Counted from the stretch's first letter, positions 28,301 through 42,008 are shown. The stretch: 64,000 nucleotides of DNA from Diploscapter coronatus (GCA_964036155.1 OZ038422.1:17197201-17261200); one strand, 5' to 3'. Notes: generated from the sequence alone by a model not told the origin. Numbers and translations are program-made.

Positions 28301-29631
28301 AACTCCTTTCGCTAGTTACAGTAACTCGATAATAACAGTTGCAAATGCGAGCTTACTTTGATTTCCTGCAGCTCTTTTTCTTCAACTAGATCTTCAGCAT
28401 CTTTGGCATTCTTCTCTTTCATCATCTCTTCGAATTTATCGATCAATTGATCCAATCGTTTTCTCTTCTCTTGTGTCACCTAAATATCTCTTCATTCGTC
28501 AAATTTGTGAGTGGCACATTTATCGATTAATCTGATTAAACTATAAATATCTCTTGGCCCATTAATTCCTTTTTTTCCTTTCAATGGCATCACAATGAGA
28601 GCTGTTAGTGATCGACCGAAAGATTCCTATTTTAATCTCTCACTAGATTTTGCGGGGGAATAGTTATCGAGGGAAAACAGGCTTTAAAAATTCACGTTAG
28701 TTTTCATACAGAAAATCGATTGTGAACAACGCCGTGCATATACATAGGGGCCGCAAATGCTTTTGCAAACATCATAATTTTCAGCATTTTTTATCCCGAA
28801 ATGATCAAATTCGATATAGCTAAGAAATCCGTGAAGAAAAAAATAAAATAAAAATAATTTTTGATCGAAAAGATTATAAAAAGCAGTTATCAAAGTGAAA
28901 TGCAAAAGGCGGAATTTGTGGTCCCCTATGCACACATTGAATTTCAAGAACTTTTCATTGCCGTATATTCTGTGCAGTTGATACGTATGTATACTTGAGG
29001 TGCATTGATCCGATCGAAACCTAACAGGCCTTAATGGTTGAATCAATCCACTATCTGCACAAAATTTCAACTAGGTGAATCAGCAAAACCGTAATGAAGA
29101 TACGATGAGAAACTTCTGAGTGCCACGTAAACTCAACTAATATAATCTATCCCTATCCGACCTTATATAGAGCTGAATCTTCTGGCAGTGTCGCTGGTAG
29201 TTCATTCTGTTCGGTTTCTGCAATTCTCGCAGTCAATCTCCATCGTTTTGTATCGTTAGGCATCATGAATTGACGATATTTATGCAGAAGGGGTGCTCGA
29301 ATATCCCTGAATATTCTTACCACCTACCGAAACTAATCGAAATAGTTTAGCTTTTAGGAATCCCAGTCTCCTCCCTGTCAGGTTTAGCTGTTTCAGTTCT
29401 TGTCTGTCTTTCTGGTTCTCTCTTTGCTTTTCCTGTTGCTATGTGACAATTCCACTGCCCAATATTCTCTTTCAGCTTCTCCCGTCTTTTTGTATCTTCT
29501 TGTTCCTCTTTCTTTCCGCCCTCTCAATTTTCCATTTTCGTTCTCGATCTCTCATTGTTAGATTGATCTCCTCTTCCTTGTACAGGCATTGTATCAACGA
29601 GTTCTTTAAATAACTCTTCCTTTTCATTCAT
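22398..29631 (-). CDS. Long coiled-coil protein, unrecognised family, model incomplete
   Basis: I do not recognise this protein. Minus-strand exons with good splice sites: 29162 to about 29329, 28357-28479, 27869-28079, 27713-27822, 27476-27660, 25577-25706, 24917-25015, 24681-24848, 24112-24262, 22528-22626 and 22398-22429 (TAA). Nearly all are rich in Glu, Lys, Arg and Gln with heptad-like patterning, for example DKLKSEIETAERELGNAKRE, IRETRKELQEEEKHRDKWRN and EEALFEKLVEEEKQLDRRIE. Phases agree within 22398-24262, 24262-25015 and 27476-28479. They do not agree across 25706/27476 or 25015/25577, so exons are missing there or these are two genes; the frame at 27476 meets a TGA just past a strong AG|GTGAGC donor. 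A possible start exon, MNEKEELFKELVDTMP, lies at 29584-29631, but its link to 29329 is unresolved. No signal or membrane segment is evident. A cytoskeletal, kinetochore or ciliary role is possible but only by analogy. Confidence 0.6.
28755..28865 (+). repeat. Dispersed repeat, copy 1
   Basis: This stretch resembles 55483-55590 in the same orientation. Shared blocks include ATGATCAAATTCGATATA and TTTTGCAAA, followed by an A-rich run ending AATAATTTTTG. It lies in an intron of the coiled-coil gene. Family unknown; ends not defined. Confidence 0.6.
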
Positions 29632-29719
29632 TTTCCGAATTCGCGAATAATTCAATGGATCAATCAAAAATGAATGTGTTAATTATGGAAATAGTTTCAG
29701 ATCCCCAAATCTATGCACG

Positions 29720-32700
29720 ATGATGCAATGCGAGACAATGTATGAAGAGCCCGTCGTCCAAATTTCTGCACTCCCCCTTCCAACAATGGCGAACGACCTG
29801 TGGGAGGTGCACAAATTGTGCGAACAAATCAAGGTCTCTTTCTCTTCTCAGCTTTACATGCACTTAAATGTACCTGAACTGCCCTTTGCATAGATATACA
29901 GACAGACTGCTTTGCAGACTGCACTTGATGTCATTCAACCTTGTGTTAGTTTAGTCAGTGCAGTGTCTATGCATCGAATGCAGGCAGTTCGTGTCAGTTC
30001 ATTCTCGACGCATTCAGTCATTTTGCAGGAATCTTCCTCGTCTCCCCAAATGCGAATGTGCAGTACCTCATCCTCTTCTTCACTTGCATCCATTCTGCCT
30101 CAAATGCCCATCAAGAAAATCAGAAACGTCCGCAAATCCGACAAACACTTCTGCGCTGTTTGTGGCGACAGACCGTACGTTATAATTCATTTTTGAAATA
30201 ATAATTAGACCTATAAAATATGAAAATAATCATTCTCACACAAAATTCCGTAATAGAATAAGCCCTAGCCTAAATGAATTTGATTGCCACATTACAACAA
30301 CTCAGCACCTAATTAACTCGTGCGAACTATTTTGCAGATAAAAATTAGGATAAATCTACTATCTAATTAGTTATAATTTGAAATTTGAATATTTTGCAAG
30401 CCAAAATGAGATGAAATACTAATTTTAAAAATTTAGCAAAAATTGAATTTTTTAAACTATAATTAACAAATCGAATAATTTTAGGACTGGATATCATTAT
30501 AATGTGTTGAGCTGCAATGGTTGCAAGACATTCTTTCGTCGTACAGTTTTGGCTAATCGTGTATTCAAATGCACCAAAGGAGGAAATTGTCAGTTCGACA
30601 AAGGTATGACCATAACCAAACATAGAAATGCCATAACCTTAAGATATTTTACTAAAGGACATATAATTATTGAATCGTAAAGTTCACATTCACTTGAAAA
30701 TGATATATTCCCAATAATTATCTCTCAATCTCGATTTTCTAATTTAGTGAATCCATTTACCTCAACCTGAGTTTCAATTGTAACAAAACAGTATCATCAA
30801 GTTGACCTCTTAAATTCTTCTCGACATCGATCCTTATCCCTCAGCCCATTTACGATCTCCGATCTCTAATCTATTCATGTCATCTGTATTCGCTGTCGAG
30901 TATCTAATATTGCGAGATTCTCCCTTCGAGAGGGAAAATGAAGGCTAACTCGAGTTGCAATTCATTCATAGCCATTTTGCTGTACAATTTTCACATAAGG
31001 AAGTAAATTTATGGAGATTGTCGAATAGTTTCACGTATGCATGTGGGAGAAAAATCCGAACGTTTCCTTTGTTTATGTAGTCTACAACATACATAGCTAT
31101 TTCAAAGCGATTTGAAAAAAACTTATGGGATAATTTATCTGAACTTGAAAATCACTGAAACAATATGTAAAATAGCAAATGAGAATGGACACAAATTTCA
31201 GCCTTCCGATGCTCGTGCAGGGCTTGCAGATTCGAGAAGTGTGTTCGAGTCGGAATGGATAGAACTGGTTCGTTATAGAGAGAAAATATACGGAATTAAA
31301 AAATACTTCATGACTTTTTCAAAATATGACTGCAGTTTTCAATAAATGGTGCAGTTTCCTTCATTCTTTATCATATTTGAAAGCCGTGTCGTCATATTCT
31401 GGAAGAGTCATGCAGTAATATTCGATTATTTGAAACGAACAAGAAGTAAAATACAATATATCTAAAGTTATAAGATTTATAATCATTTTTTAATGTTCCA
31501 GCGATACAATATCCAGCTAAACTTGCAAGCGGAAGTGGAAAGGAAGAGAGCGATGATTCAGAAATGAATCTCGATGACGATGAGGAGAGGTTGGGACATT
31601 CGAGATCTGAGCAGATTGTGGCTGTTCGGAGAAGTGACAGTTCGGAGAGGGACGGAATGACTGTGACCATGAATGGACAGATCGACACCAGACAGTGGAA
31701 TGAGCAGACTATGCGGATTATCGAACATGTGGTAAGGAATCGCATGAAACTGCTTTGATACGCGACAGAGTTCAACTCGATCATACGTCATAATCGGGGA
31801 GAAATAACGAACTCGTTAAAAATAATCGATATAGACAATTTGCAAAAGACAAATAGACAGTGATTTCTTATAAATGAAAGAATGACTTTCTGTCAGGCAA
31901 TGCAGCCTTTTTGGAAAGAATAAGAGAAACTCCATCATTTGACAAAAATCACTTTGTCAATTACAACAAAAAACTCACTCTCCTATTGCACATACACCGT
32001 CAGTTACAAACTGACGCCGATGTATTTGTTTTCAAAATCAACATGTTGTGAAAATTAACTTTACCATTAATGAAAAACTCATTATCTATTTCAGAAAAAA
32101 AAAACTTATTCCATTTCAGATGTACCGCGAAGATGCGACTCATCGCATTCGACAAGCCAACCTGCCTGCGACGTTCTTCAAATATTCCCTCCGAGAGATT
32201 CTCCGATTGCCCTGCCTGATTGGAATGTCGAATATTGAATCTGACGAGAAACTGCAACTGAGCTATGCGAAGGACCCCTTCCGTTTCTGGATGGGCGCTG
32301 ACCTCTACCTCCAATGCGAATTTGCTAAATCATTTGAGCCATTCACGAGACTCAGTGAGAATGATCAGGTAATATAGTGAAAGGTAGTCGAAAGATCCTA
32401 AAGTAATCTCGTTGCGCGCAAATGTCTGAAATTTAATTCATGATAAAGTCTGAAGCCAAGGATGCTCTAAAAGCGGTTGATTGACTTATCTCTTTCAAAT
32501 AAAACAAAAATTTAGCTAAACATTTCTCTCGTCCATTTAGAAAAAAATTGACGAATTCAAAAACAATAGTTCAGTGAGAAACAAAACATAAACTCGTAAC
32601 TGATTTCATTTTTTGTGATGACTAGTCGTATGAATAAATCATTGCTAAGGATTGCAACTATATGTCTAATTTAGCTGCTCCTGCTGGCTCATGTGTGTGG

Positions 32701-33713
32701 AGTTCTCCAAATCGCGACTCAATCGTACTACTCGTATGTAGACAAGAAGGTCGATTGTCTGATGTTCCCAGACGGATTGGAAGCATTGAGAGAGAAAATG
32801 TGCAGAATGAAGGCCGAAAATAATGAGTAGGAAACAACAAAATTAAAAAAAAAAAAAAAATCATAAAACATTTACTTTCCAGAATCGACGTGGAGATGTA
32901 CTTCCGCGATCATTACAACCGCCCAGTGACGATCCTTCGCGAATTAGGCATAACTCCTCAGGAATTCGCCCTCTTCAAAGCGATCGCTCTTTTTAGTCCA
33001 AGTATGCCCTAAGTTGGAATGACGAATCAAGAGATTTAATTGCAGATGAGATGGATATCAGCGAGGAAGGCAGGAAACTCATCGAAGGTCAAAGGGTCGT
33101 CCTCCTGCACGTGCTGAATAAGGTTAGTGCATTCATAAAGCAGAACAAACGTAGTAAACATAACGAAGGGGAGATTCTTGTGCGTCATCATCGTAAATTA
33201 ATTTAATTAGTAAATGAGTTATTCAATTTTCAGCTCTGCCTTGCCAATTACGGAGTTGCAAAGGGAGTGGAGAAGATGAGCGCTCTGCTGATTATGTTGA
33301 ACCTCTTCATTGATCTAGCAGAAAAACGCAGATCTCATTTACTTGTAAGCTTAATTTTACAGATCTTATTCATCCAAAATGTCTCAAAAATACTGTACAT
33401 ATCAGTTTGAAAGGAATTCTTCGATTCACGAGTATTTCTAAACATTTGGCGCACTTCGACAAAAAAGAAATACATGTACCTGCCGAGTTACTGATCTTCG
33501 TTGTAGATAAACAAACTTGCATTAGAGAGAAATTCGAAGCTGCAAAACGCAGAAACTTTTTCGAAGAAAAATCAATAACTCACAAAAACGCATTTGTGAT
33601 GTAAGCAATAGCAATTTCGAATTCAGATGGGCGATGCAACGAAGGTGCTGGACGTGACATCGATCGCGAAGGGCGTTTACCTGCGCATGTACGACGCGCT
33701 CGAGGAGCCCTAG
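29720..33713 (+). CDS. Nuclear hormone receptor C
   Basis: Nuclear receptor transcription factor. Eleven plus-strand exons agree in phase: 29720-29833, 29894-30174, 30485-30603, 31202-31267, 31502-31731, 32120-32368, 32675-32826, 32883-33001, 33046-33122, 33234-33344 and 33627-33713 (TAG), about 534 residues. The N-terminal region of about 120 residues is Ser-rich. The C4 domain reads CAVCGDRPTGYHYNVLSCNG, P-box CNGCKTFFRR, then CTKGGNC and CSCRACRFEKCVRVGMDRT. The hinge is acidic (ESDDSEMNLDDDEERLG). The LBD includes FWMGADLYLQCEFAKSFEPF, followed by YFRDHYNRPVTIL and a helical end SIAKGVYLRMYDALEEP. The start is the first of two tandem ATGs behind a TTTCAG acceptor that may be a 5' UTR or trans-splice site. 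The acceptor of exon 2 has an in-frame alternative at ACAG|ACTGC. All zinc ligands are present and spacing is normal, unlike receptor A. Confidence 0.95.
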
Positions 33714-36700
33714 GGTCATTACGTACAACTCAGCAGATCTCTAACCACTCATTTCGCAATCATACGGCACATTGCGTCCAATCTCCCCCACACAAATCGT
33801 CATCAATTCCTTTTTGTTTCAATTCTAAATTTGGCTCTCGAATCACCTGTTCCGAATATTTTCATGTCGAGTACAATAATCCACTTGCAATAGGTTTGCA
33901 GGTTTTGACTCTCTCCCTCCTTTAAATGCATCCTATCATTGTAACTCAGCATTCAAAATCAAAATTCAGCCTTGAATTGTTGGTTTTGTTGTCATTTTCA
34001 ATTCCTCCTATTCCCGTATTTTCAGCCTCCTTTTCAATAATCCGACTTGTTTTTCGTTTCTCCTCAAATCTGTTTTCCTTTTTTCTCTTCGATGTTCCTT
34101 CTTTCTTTTCGTAAACTTTAGTTCGGTATAAACTACAAATGAAATGCAGCTAGAGTTTTATATAGGCGAACATGAAAAACCGATTATCTTCGGTTTATTT
34201 TTGTTCCAGAATTTAGAACAGAACAGAGCAGCTGCTCGACACCAACAATTACCTACAATTTCTCATTCGCAATCCATTTTATGAAAAATATAGATAGATA
34301 TTTTGAATGTCTTAATTATATGAATTATTTAATCGAATCGGTTAGGTATATTTGAAATGTACACGGGGAGTTATTTCGGAGTTTACCGCTGCAAAATTAT
34401 ACTTTTCACGAGTGTCAATATTGCAGAATATTTGCTTATTGCTTATTTCAATTTTCATTTTCTTAGAGTATTAGAAAATGTCGGCAAAAAATTATGGAGA
34501 ATTGTTTACATTTTTCTGGATCATCCATCCCTATGTTCTTTCGATGTTTCTTTTTCTCAATTGAAATTGTGTTTTTGCCTCTTCGAATCTTCAATTTTTA
34601 TTGATTTCTTCTTGTGATAATTCATCCAATGTCGATTCGCATTCAACACATCAAATTCATCGTTTTCAGCCTAGTTTCAATGCAATTTCTATGATTTGTA
34701 ATAACTGAAATTTTCATCTTCTTGGAAATTTTCTTCTAGACTAATAATGGTAGTTCTTCCTTATGGAATTGGAACTGTTTGTCTGTATTGTGATGATTTA
34801 CGTGCTGATCTGTCAAAATAAAATTCGCTTGAAAACGAATGGAACAAGGAAGAAAAGAGAATGCTCCGACTCAATTTGAATTTGACTGCAAGTCTATGAT
34901 GATGTGCAAAGGGGATAACGTGATTCGGAAGGATTAGAGATAAAGAAGAAAAGATAGACAAGGAGAAAAAGCAGCTGTCTTGAGTAACACCCGCACAACC
35001 ACTTCGAGTAGCTGAAAAACATATGAACGGGTTTAAGAGACTGAGGCGATAAATGAGAGAAAAAAGACAAATGTCATTCGACTATTTTCATCATTTCGCT
35101 ATTTTCTCATCAACTTTAGGTTTTGCTTGTCATTTTCCATTTCTCGCCAGCATTTTGTTGACGCAGATGGCTCGTTTTAATTGCGCGAATTGCTAGGTTT
35201 CAATTGGACAATTGCAAATGGCACTCATACTTTCGCGTCGTGAATTTTGTGTGGTTTTACTCGAATTGTCTATGTTTCTGCTTCTGCTTCAGCCTCGAGA
35301 GAGCCATTCATAGCCCCATTTGCGTCCCTCTCCTCTTCTCGTCTCCACTTTTCCATTGCATGTCATTCGGTTGTCACGATTTTCAGTTGGATTCCCGAAT
35401 ACAGAGTCCCATCCTCTTTTTGCGCTCTTCAGTCAATCGCCAATTCATCATTCCTTCCTCGTCCTCCGTTTCCCTTTATCAATTTCACCCCACTCATTCA
35501 TTTTCTCACTTCATTAACGGAGCTCCTTTTCAAGATTATCTTCAAAAATTCTTGTTTTTCAGTCTGTTTTTCACCTGCAAAACAAATCAAATAAGCAAAT
35601 TATAATGACTTCTAAATTTAATCAGAAAAAAACCTCAGAATATGTGATTTAGACATATCTTATCTTAGTGGACGTAAATAATTGATGGTCAGAGCATGTT
35701 TTAATCTCGAAATTGAAGGTATCTAAATGAAATTCTCGTCATCCCATATATAATGCCTTCTAAAATTTGCTTCCTCGCACGCAGAGCACGCAGAATCACT
35801 TCTTTCATTTTGATCTTGACGTGACTTCGACCTTTCCGAATCGTCAAATTAAAGTTCCACTTATATCGAATCTGAAATTATCAGCCCTCTGCACAGAAGG
35901 CATACGAGTTTCCATTCCCGTAACCAGTAGGAGTAATGAGAAAATCACTCTTTCGTGATTATTTCCTTGCGAGCAGCTGCTTGTTATCGACTTTCAATTA
36001 CTCTAGACCCTGCTGAATTTCTACTCTTATCATTATCGTTATCAACTACTAGTTCCTTATGATTTCAACAGAAATTCGTTCTTCTCTATAGGTCCTGTTA
36101 AAATCTGTGATTTCTATTTACAGGGTGGCATTTAAAATGAGATACGCACCTTCTTCTATCCTCAAAAACATACAAATCATAGTAAATTTTTTTATCGTTC
36201 TCTATCTATTTTATGAAAAAAAAAATCAAGGCTTATTGCGAGTTTCAGTTTATACAAGTCCAAATTGTACACTAAATTTATTTCGCTACAAATACAAATC
36301 AGTAAATAATTTCGGCCATTCTGCATCATTGTTTTCTTTTCCGCCTTGCTATTTTCATTGCCATTTCCTTTGCCTTTGCACGATGGCTCTAACCATCCGT
36401 GCCTTTCTAATGAGCTATTCCCCTTTTATCCTCCAGCCTCTTTTCCCATTCTGATCCACATCCACATATATCCTGCCTCCTTCTGCACCAGCGCCGTAAT
36501 GCCTGACTGCCTCATGTCCTTCATTGTTCCTGTTCATTCTTCCATCTCCTCCCGCTCTAACCTGCTCCTTTTTTCTATTTTTCGCTGTTCTGGCATCCCC
36601 TGCCTGACTTCTGCCTTATCCAATCATGTTTGTGCAGCGTTTGTCTCCGTTTTCTGCTTCCAAAAATCGCTTATTCCCTGGCTATTTTCCTTCTCCAATT

Positions 36701-39700
36701 CAGTTCTGCAGCATTTAGTCTCTTCACTATTTGTCCTACTGCCCGTCTTCAGTTCATATTTTGGCTGTTCAATTTCATTTTTCCACAGACATAATGAGGG
36801 ATTTCACAAATAACTTTATGCTAGATGAAAGAAAGAACGCGAAAATCTGTGAAGTGCATAAAAGGAAAGAAGGAAGTAGGTGAATTCGGAGAAGCACTTA
36901 GTGAATCTTGGCAAATTGACAAATCAGAAGATAAAAGTGCAGTGCGTGTGATAAATGACTGAATGAACGACTGGGCTGGACTGATTGTGGTCGGATGGCT
37001 GGAGTGATCAGTTATGAACTGATGGCTAATTGATTCCCGACTTGCAAGTCGAAAGGCTCTCCCACTCTTCCACACTTCCAGTGCATCCTTCATCAGCCAT
37101 TCTGCCAAAGCAGTTGCCCTCTTCACTGACTGCTTTGCAACTGCAGTTTGCATTCTCCAACACTCGGAAAGCCTTGCTTACCTCATTCCAATGAGTGTCC
37201 TCTCATCACGAGAATTCAAAATTCAATTATACAGCCTCTTTACTCCCGATTTCTTGTCTCATAAGCGTTCGAATTAGCCAATCAGTGTCTACTTTTTCGA
37301 ACCTCAGTCCTGACGAATAGCCGTTCCTACTCCTTCGCCTTCCTAACACAGCTTCTCTTCAATTATTTAGCCATTTTCATTCGATATGCACAGCCAAAAC
37401 AATTCCTCCATCTCCCATTTCTTTCCCCATTCGGCATTCGACTTGTAGCTTGTTTAAGTTCTACTCTTTTCTCGTCGAATTTCAATTATTATCATGAGAA
37501 CGAAAGCGCTTTGCGGATAATTATAACGGAGCGGGATAATTTTAGCTGCATTGTCGATTAGTCGTCCATTTTTATCCTTGAATAACTTGTGCCGTCCTGA
37601 CTCATAAATGTGTGGATGTGTGGGGACGTTCGAAATGCAACGACCTTATCAGCAATCATCCCTCTTTCTGCTAGGGAGACTGCTCAGTTGTTGGCTCAGC
37701 TCTATCCTCTATCCTCGTATCTCGATTTGTGTGTGTGTGTGCTATTCCAGCCGGGCCTACTCATTACAGATGCATGTCCTACCCTCCCCTCTCCTGTTAT
37801 AATTTATTTCTCCAGTTCTCTTTCTGCTCTACATATTCCCTTCAACTGCTTCATGCTTCGAGCCTCACATCTTCCAGTCCTTCCCCTCGCCTCCCAGAAT
37901 TCTCCAGCTATTTATATGGAACCGAGAACCTGACTAAAAATGAATTCCATGTCCTTCGCCCCTCACATCTCAATGTTTCCAGATGGAGACTAGCTTTGTT
38001 TTGTCCGTCAAAGTCGAAAATGTTTCGTTTTATTAAATTCTTCCGAAATTCATATTCCCGTTTCGGGACACGTTCCACACAAATGTTGAGTCACAAATGA
38101 AGGGCAGCATCATTTTCTCCTTTCATTGCATTTTTTCTTCGAAATATAGCCAGAATTCGATCATTCATCAAAACTTTCGCATTTTATGAAACATTTTTCG
38201 TCGAAAAATCGTGCATTTATTCAATGAACTTGAGTTCGTTTTCTGATGCTTACAACCTGTCGCCGCTTTTATACAACCTTTATAGCCTACCGGAAGTTTC
38301 AGTCTCTCCAGCATAATTATTAAAAATTGCTCGCGGTGCGTCGATATTTTGCATCTTTTTCCATGTATCAATCATGAGAGTGAAAAATTCTAGGAGGTAG
38401 AGGAAAAGCGAACAAAAATATTTTGCAGAACAATCATTTCTGCTAAAGAATTCATTACTCTTCTTTTTTCTAATACATTAGCGTTTGTTTATTGTTTTTG
38501 ACCGACATGAAGCAATGTGGCGCTGGAGCGGTGTTGTGACACACGGCAGTTGCCTCGATGCCTCGATTATGTGCTTCTTCCTCTCAAAACAACCTCCACT
38601 CTTCTGGAGGCCCAATTTATAGTCCATTATGACTGAACTGAATGCAAAACAACAAAACACATAAGTCCGCTGAAAAGCAGGGAGGCAGAGCCGTCCCCTC
38701 ATTAGCCTCATGGATCTCCTCACTCCTATCCTCTTCACAAGGCCACAAGACATAATCACTTGCTAATTACCATAGCCGTGTCTCCTCCCTTCCCTTCTGT
38801 TTGTTGTTTGTTAATCTCTGAGTAGATATATCACATCCGGCACATGCGTTGTTACCATTATGCAAATCATCTTCAAGCCAATCTAAAATCAGCACTAAGA
38901 CTGATCGGCTCTTGTAGGCGAGTCAAATGTGGTTATTGCGTCATCTCATCATTATGCATCACCTCTCTATGATCTAAATTTTAGGTTTATAGGCTTAGAT
39001 GCCTCTTGGCATTGTAAAATGAATAGTAATTGGAAGATAAAACTCGTGGCATCACGCCATCATCTATTTCCAATAATGTCTTTCAAGTGACGATATCATA
39101 GTTCAGATGATAGACCTTGTAATTCTTTTCATCATTCCTTTAGCGACAAACTTCAATGCTTGTGCGCTATTCACAGCTATTTTTCCGCGAAATTCGTTTT
39201 TGTCGGGCGGGAAATTTGCTTGGCGATGGAATCGGCGGGAGAATGAGCAGAAGCCCGAGCCTAGAGCAGCGAGGGGAATCGATGGTTTCTGTCCCATTCC
39301 TCGAGCTTTCTCATTTCTTTATCGCAAACCGCCGCGCATAATTTCATCAAACACCCGCCACGCGTTGGCCGATGAAAATTCAGCTTTCTACCAGAAGGCA
39401 GAATTGAAATCGCGAACAACGGAACAAAGACTGAGAGGAATAAAACATGTTGGTAGAAAATTAAAATCTAACGACATTTGCGCCGCCTATAATTACTACA
39501 GTAAACATTAAAATCTCATATACTCAGCTATTGTGATAAATGTCCGCTTATCATAATCGAGTTTCAATCTATCTAATAATGAGATTACTTTTACCCATAC
39601 TTCAGTGCGTAGTTTGATAAATTTCTTTATTCCATATCCAGGAACTATACAAGTCAACATAATCCATGCGGTTGTTGTTGTTATTGAAAAATCAACTTCA

Positions 39701-40235
39701 AATCTTCCAGCATAGGTTTTTCTTCCCAAAAATGATTCCTTCTCACATATATTTGAGCATTGTCTTTTCATCCTAACATGTTCGTTAACGAAGAAAGACA
39801 GAAGCGCAGCATAATTCAGAATGCTACAGACTTATTCATAATAACGGACAAAGAGTGAGATAGGCGCCAATTAGTTCATTTCGAAAATTAGATCGAAATG
39901 GGCCTAAAAATCGATACGGTGTAGCGCTTTAGTCATGTCCATTAACGTTCTGCAATCATTGTGCAGGGAAACGTTCTTCGTTAATGGATATGAGGAGGTG
40001 CTTTTATCAACCATTTCAACACTACTAAACTTCCTGGAGCTAAATTAAGTTAAAATTTTCCCGTAAATCTCTTCATACCTAAGCACTTTCTGATCATTGC
40101 TCTCATCTAGAGTTCTCATGCTTGAAATTTGAAACCTTTGCTCACTTGAAAATATCGATGGCGGTTTTCGTTAAACTAATGAATAAAATATGCTCGTTTA
40201 TTTTTGGAATCCAGATTGCGTTGCGTGATGGGATC
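33714..40235. other. Gene-poor region
   Basis: This 6.5-kb stretch between two plus-strand genes has no exon I can support. Several plus-strand segments are pyrimidine-rich (about 35280-35580, 36340-36780 and 37600-37950) and give overlapping open frames in several phases, typical of low-complexity sequence. A (GT)n run lies near 37728. A locally GC-rich patch at 39190-39400 with GGGCGGGAAA may be promoter-like. The stretch could hold the distal promoter of the membrane-protein gene, non-coding RNAs or unrecognised fast-evolving exons. Confidence 0.5.
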
Positions 40236-42008
40236 ATGAATGGTTCAAGCTATGAGCTGCAAGAGCCTTCCGGAAGTGGTTCTGCCCAGCCAATCGGCCA
40301 ATTGTCGCTGCTCGGGGCCAGCACCAGTCAACTCGATTTGTCGGACCTCTCCAACAATTCATCGAGGAAAGTGCCGCCGTGCAGACTGTAAGTAACGATT
40401 TTCGACCATTCCCCCAAATCCACCTTTCTGATTATCGTCAGAATTACTTCATTTGAATTTTGATTTTAAGAAATCTCAATTCCTGTAATTTCTTTCCTTG
40501 TTTATATAGCTGATTTAGCGCCATTCATAAATACCCTTCCCTCTTCATTCTCTGATTCTACGTCTTTTTGTAATCAACTTTTCAATCTCATTTTCATTCC
40601 CCTAGTAACAGGGTTCTAAAAATATGCCTCACTTACACATAGTGCAATTTGATTCATTCAACCTGAAACACCCAACAATTCCTGTGAAATAGTGGGAATG
40701 AATGGACTCTGATTGCACGGATTGCAGAGAGCTGATTGTGACGGACGATGGAAGACCCCTGCAGAGAGTCGCTATCTCCGACAGAAGGCAGGATCAGTTC
40801 TCGTACTGTGGCGGAAGGATACATGCTGTGGTAAGCAATTTGTTCATGAAGACATTTTAGGAAAGTTATAGCGTTACAATCTCACAGCATAAGAAACCAT
40901 AACGTAGGATAAAAGAGGTTAGGACGAAGTTAGAATAACTAATTCTACGCGTTATTTCTTCGTGCTATAAGATATCCAAGTTGTCTTCATGGAGATGATA
41001 AAAGTAGACATCAGCAAATGAATATCGACTTAGTGAAGGATCGAAAAGAAAATATCTAATAAAAGTTGATATAAATTGGATTTTGCCTGCAACCCAGAAC
41101 CAAATCAAAGATCGAGATTAAATTTTCAGCGATTAGAATATGGATTATTAGATTCCAAAGTCTCGTTTGGACAGTAAAATTCGTTCAACATTGATCAGGA
41201 TAGCGTCAATTTAGTCAAAAGATCGGCTTTCTTCAACGCTTGATGATTTCTAGTTCTTTACCATAAAAATTAGAAGCGATTTCAGCGAAAACTTTAAATA
41301 ATGAAGATCACTTCAAGTTACTATAATACAATTTTGCAAAGTATATTTATTTTAGCTCCTGACGAAAATAATCAGTCTTCTCATTCTGCCTCTCTACCTG
41401 CTCCTGCTAATATTCATTTCCTATTTCGGAAATGCAACTTCCATCATGTTTGCACTACTCATATTGGGTATAAATCTTCCTTGGAGCTCCCTTTCATTAC
41501 ACTTTTAAGGCTCGGTAGGAGGCACGACAGTTTATGGAGCATTCCAAGGGAGCAAGATGTGCCTGATTCCTTTCCTCTTTCTACAGGTAATTCATTTGAT
41601 CTTTGTCCATTAGTGGGGGTTAAGTGTAGTCAATAGTAGCTACAAGCTTGTTTTTCTTCAAATAGAAACTATTCAAGCGTATTTCCTGTTATTATTCATC
41701 AAAGACGATTGTTTTAGACTCTTCTGTTTGCCTATGACGTGTTTCTGATTGGGCTACTACTGTACGCAGCCTTGCGTCCCGATTCCTTCCTATCACAGAT
41801 GCTCATCCCGACTCTGTCAGTGCTGCCTCTTTCCTCGACAGTCTGTCTGCTCTTCTTCGCCCTCCTTCTGGCCCTCCTCCTGCCCCCTCTGCTATGGACA
41901 ACTCACGTTGTCTATGTCGACTTCTTGTTCATTTCCGAACTCGACGAGTATATGGAAATATGGAAGGAAAAAGAAGCTGACTTGTCTCCTTCTAGACTCA
42001 ATTTTTAG
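40236..42008 (+). CDS. Four-pass membrane protein of nematode type
   Basis: I do not recognise an exact family. Five exons agree in phase: 40236-40387, 40728-40830, 41356-41467, 41510-41586 and 41718-42008 (TAG), about 244 residues. The hydrophilic N-terminus of about 85 residues is Ser/Gly-rich (SGSGSAQPIGQLSLLGAST). Four hydrophobic segments follow: IISLLILPLYLLLLIFISYF, a Gly-rich span around SIMFALLILGSVGG, FLQTLLFAYDVFLIGLLLYA, and VCLLFFALLLALLLPPLLW. The short C-terminal tail is acidic and includes a possible tyrosine signal, YMEIW. The layout recalls LAPTM4 and related nematode four-pass proteins, but this is topology only. The start is an ATG 22 nt past a CCAG acceptor, consistent with a 5' UTR exon or trans-splicing. 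Confidence 0.82.

Noticed and set aside
36821..37153. 110-codon minus frame in the gene-poor region
   Set aside because: The frame has no motif and sits in low-complexity sequence; the GTAAGC near 37180 has no partner exon.
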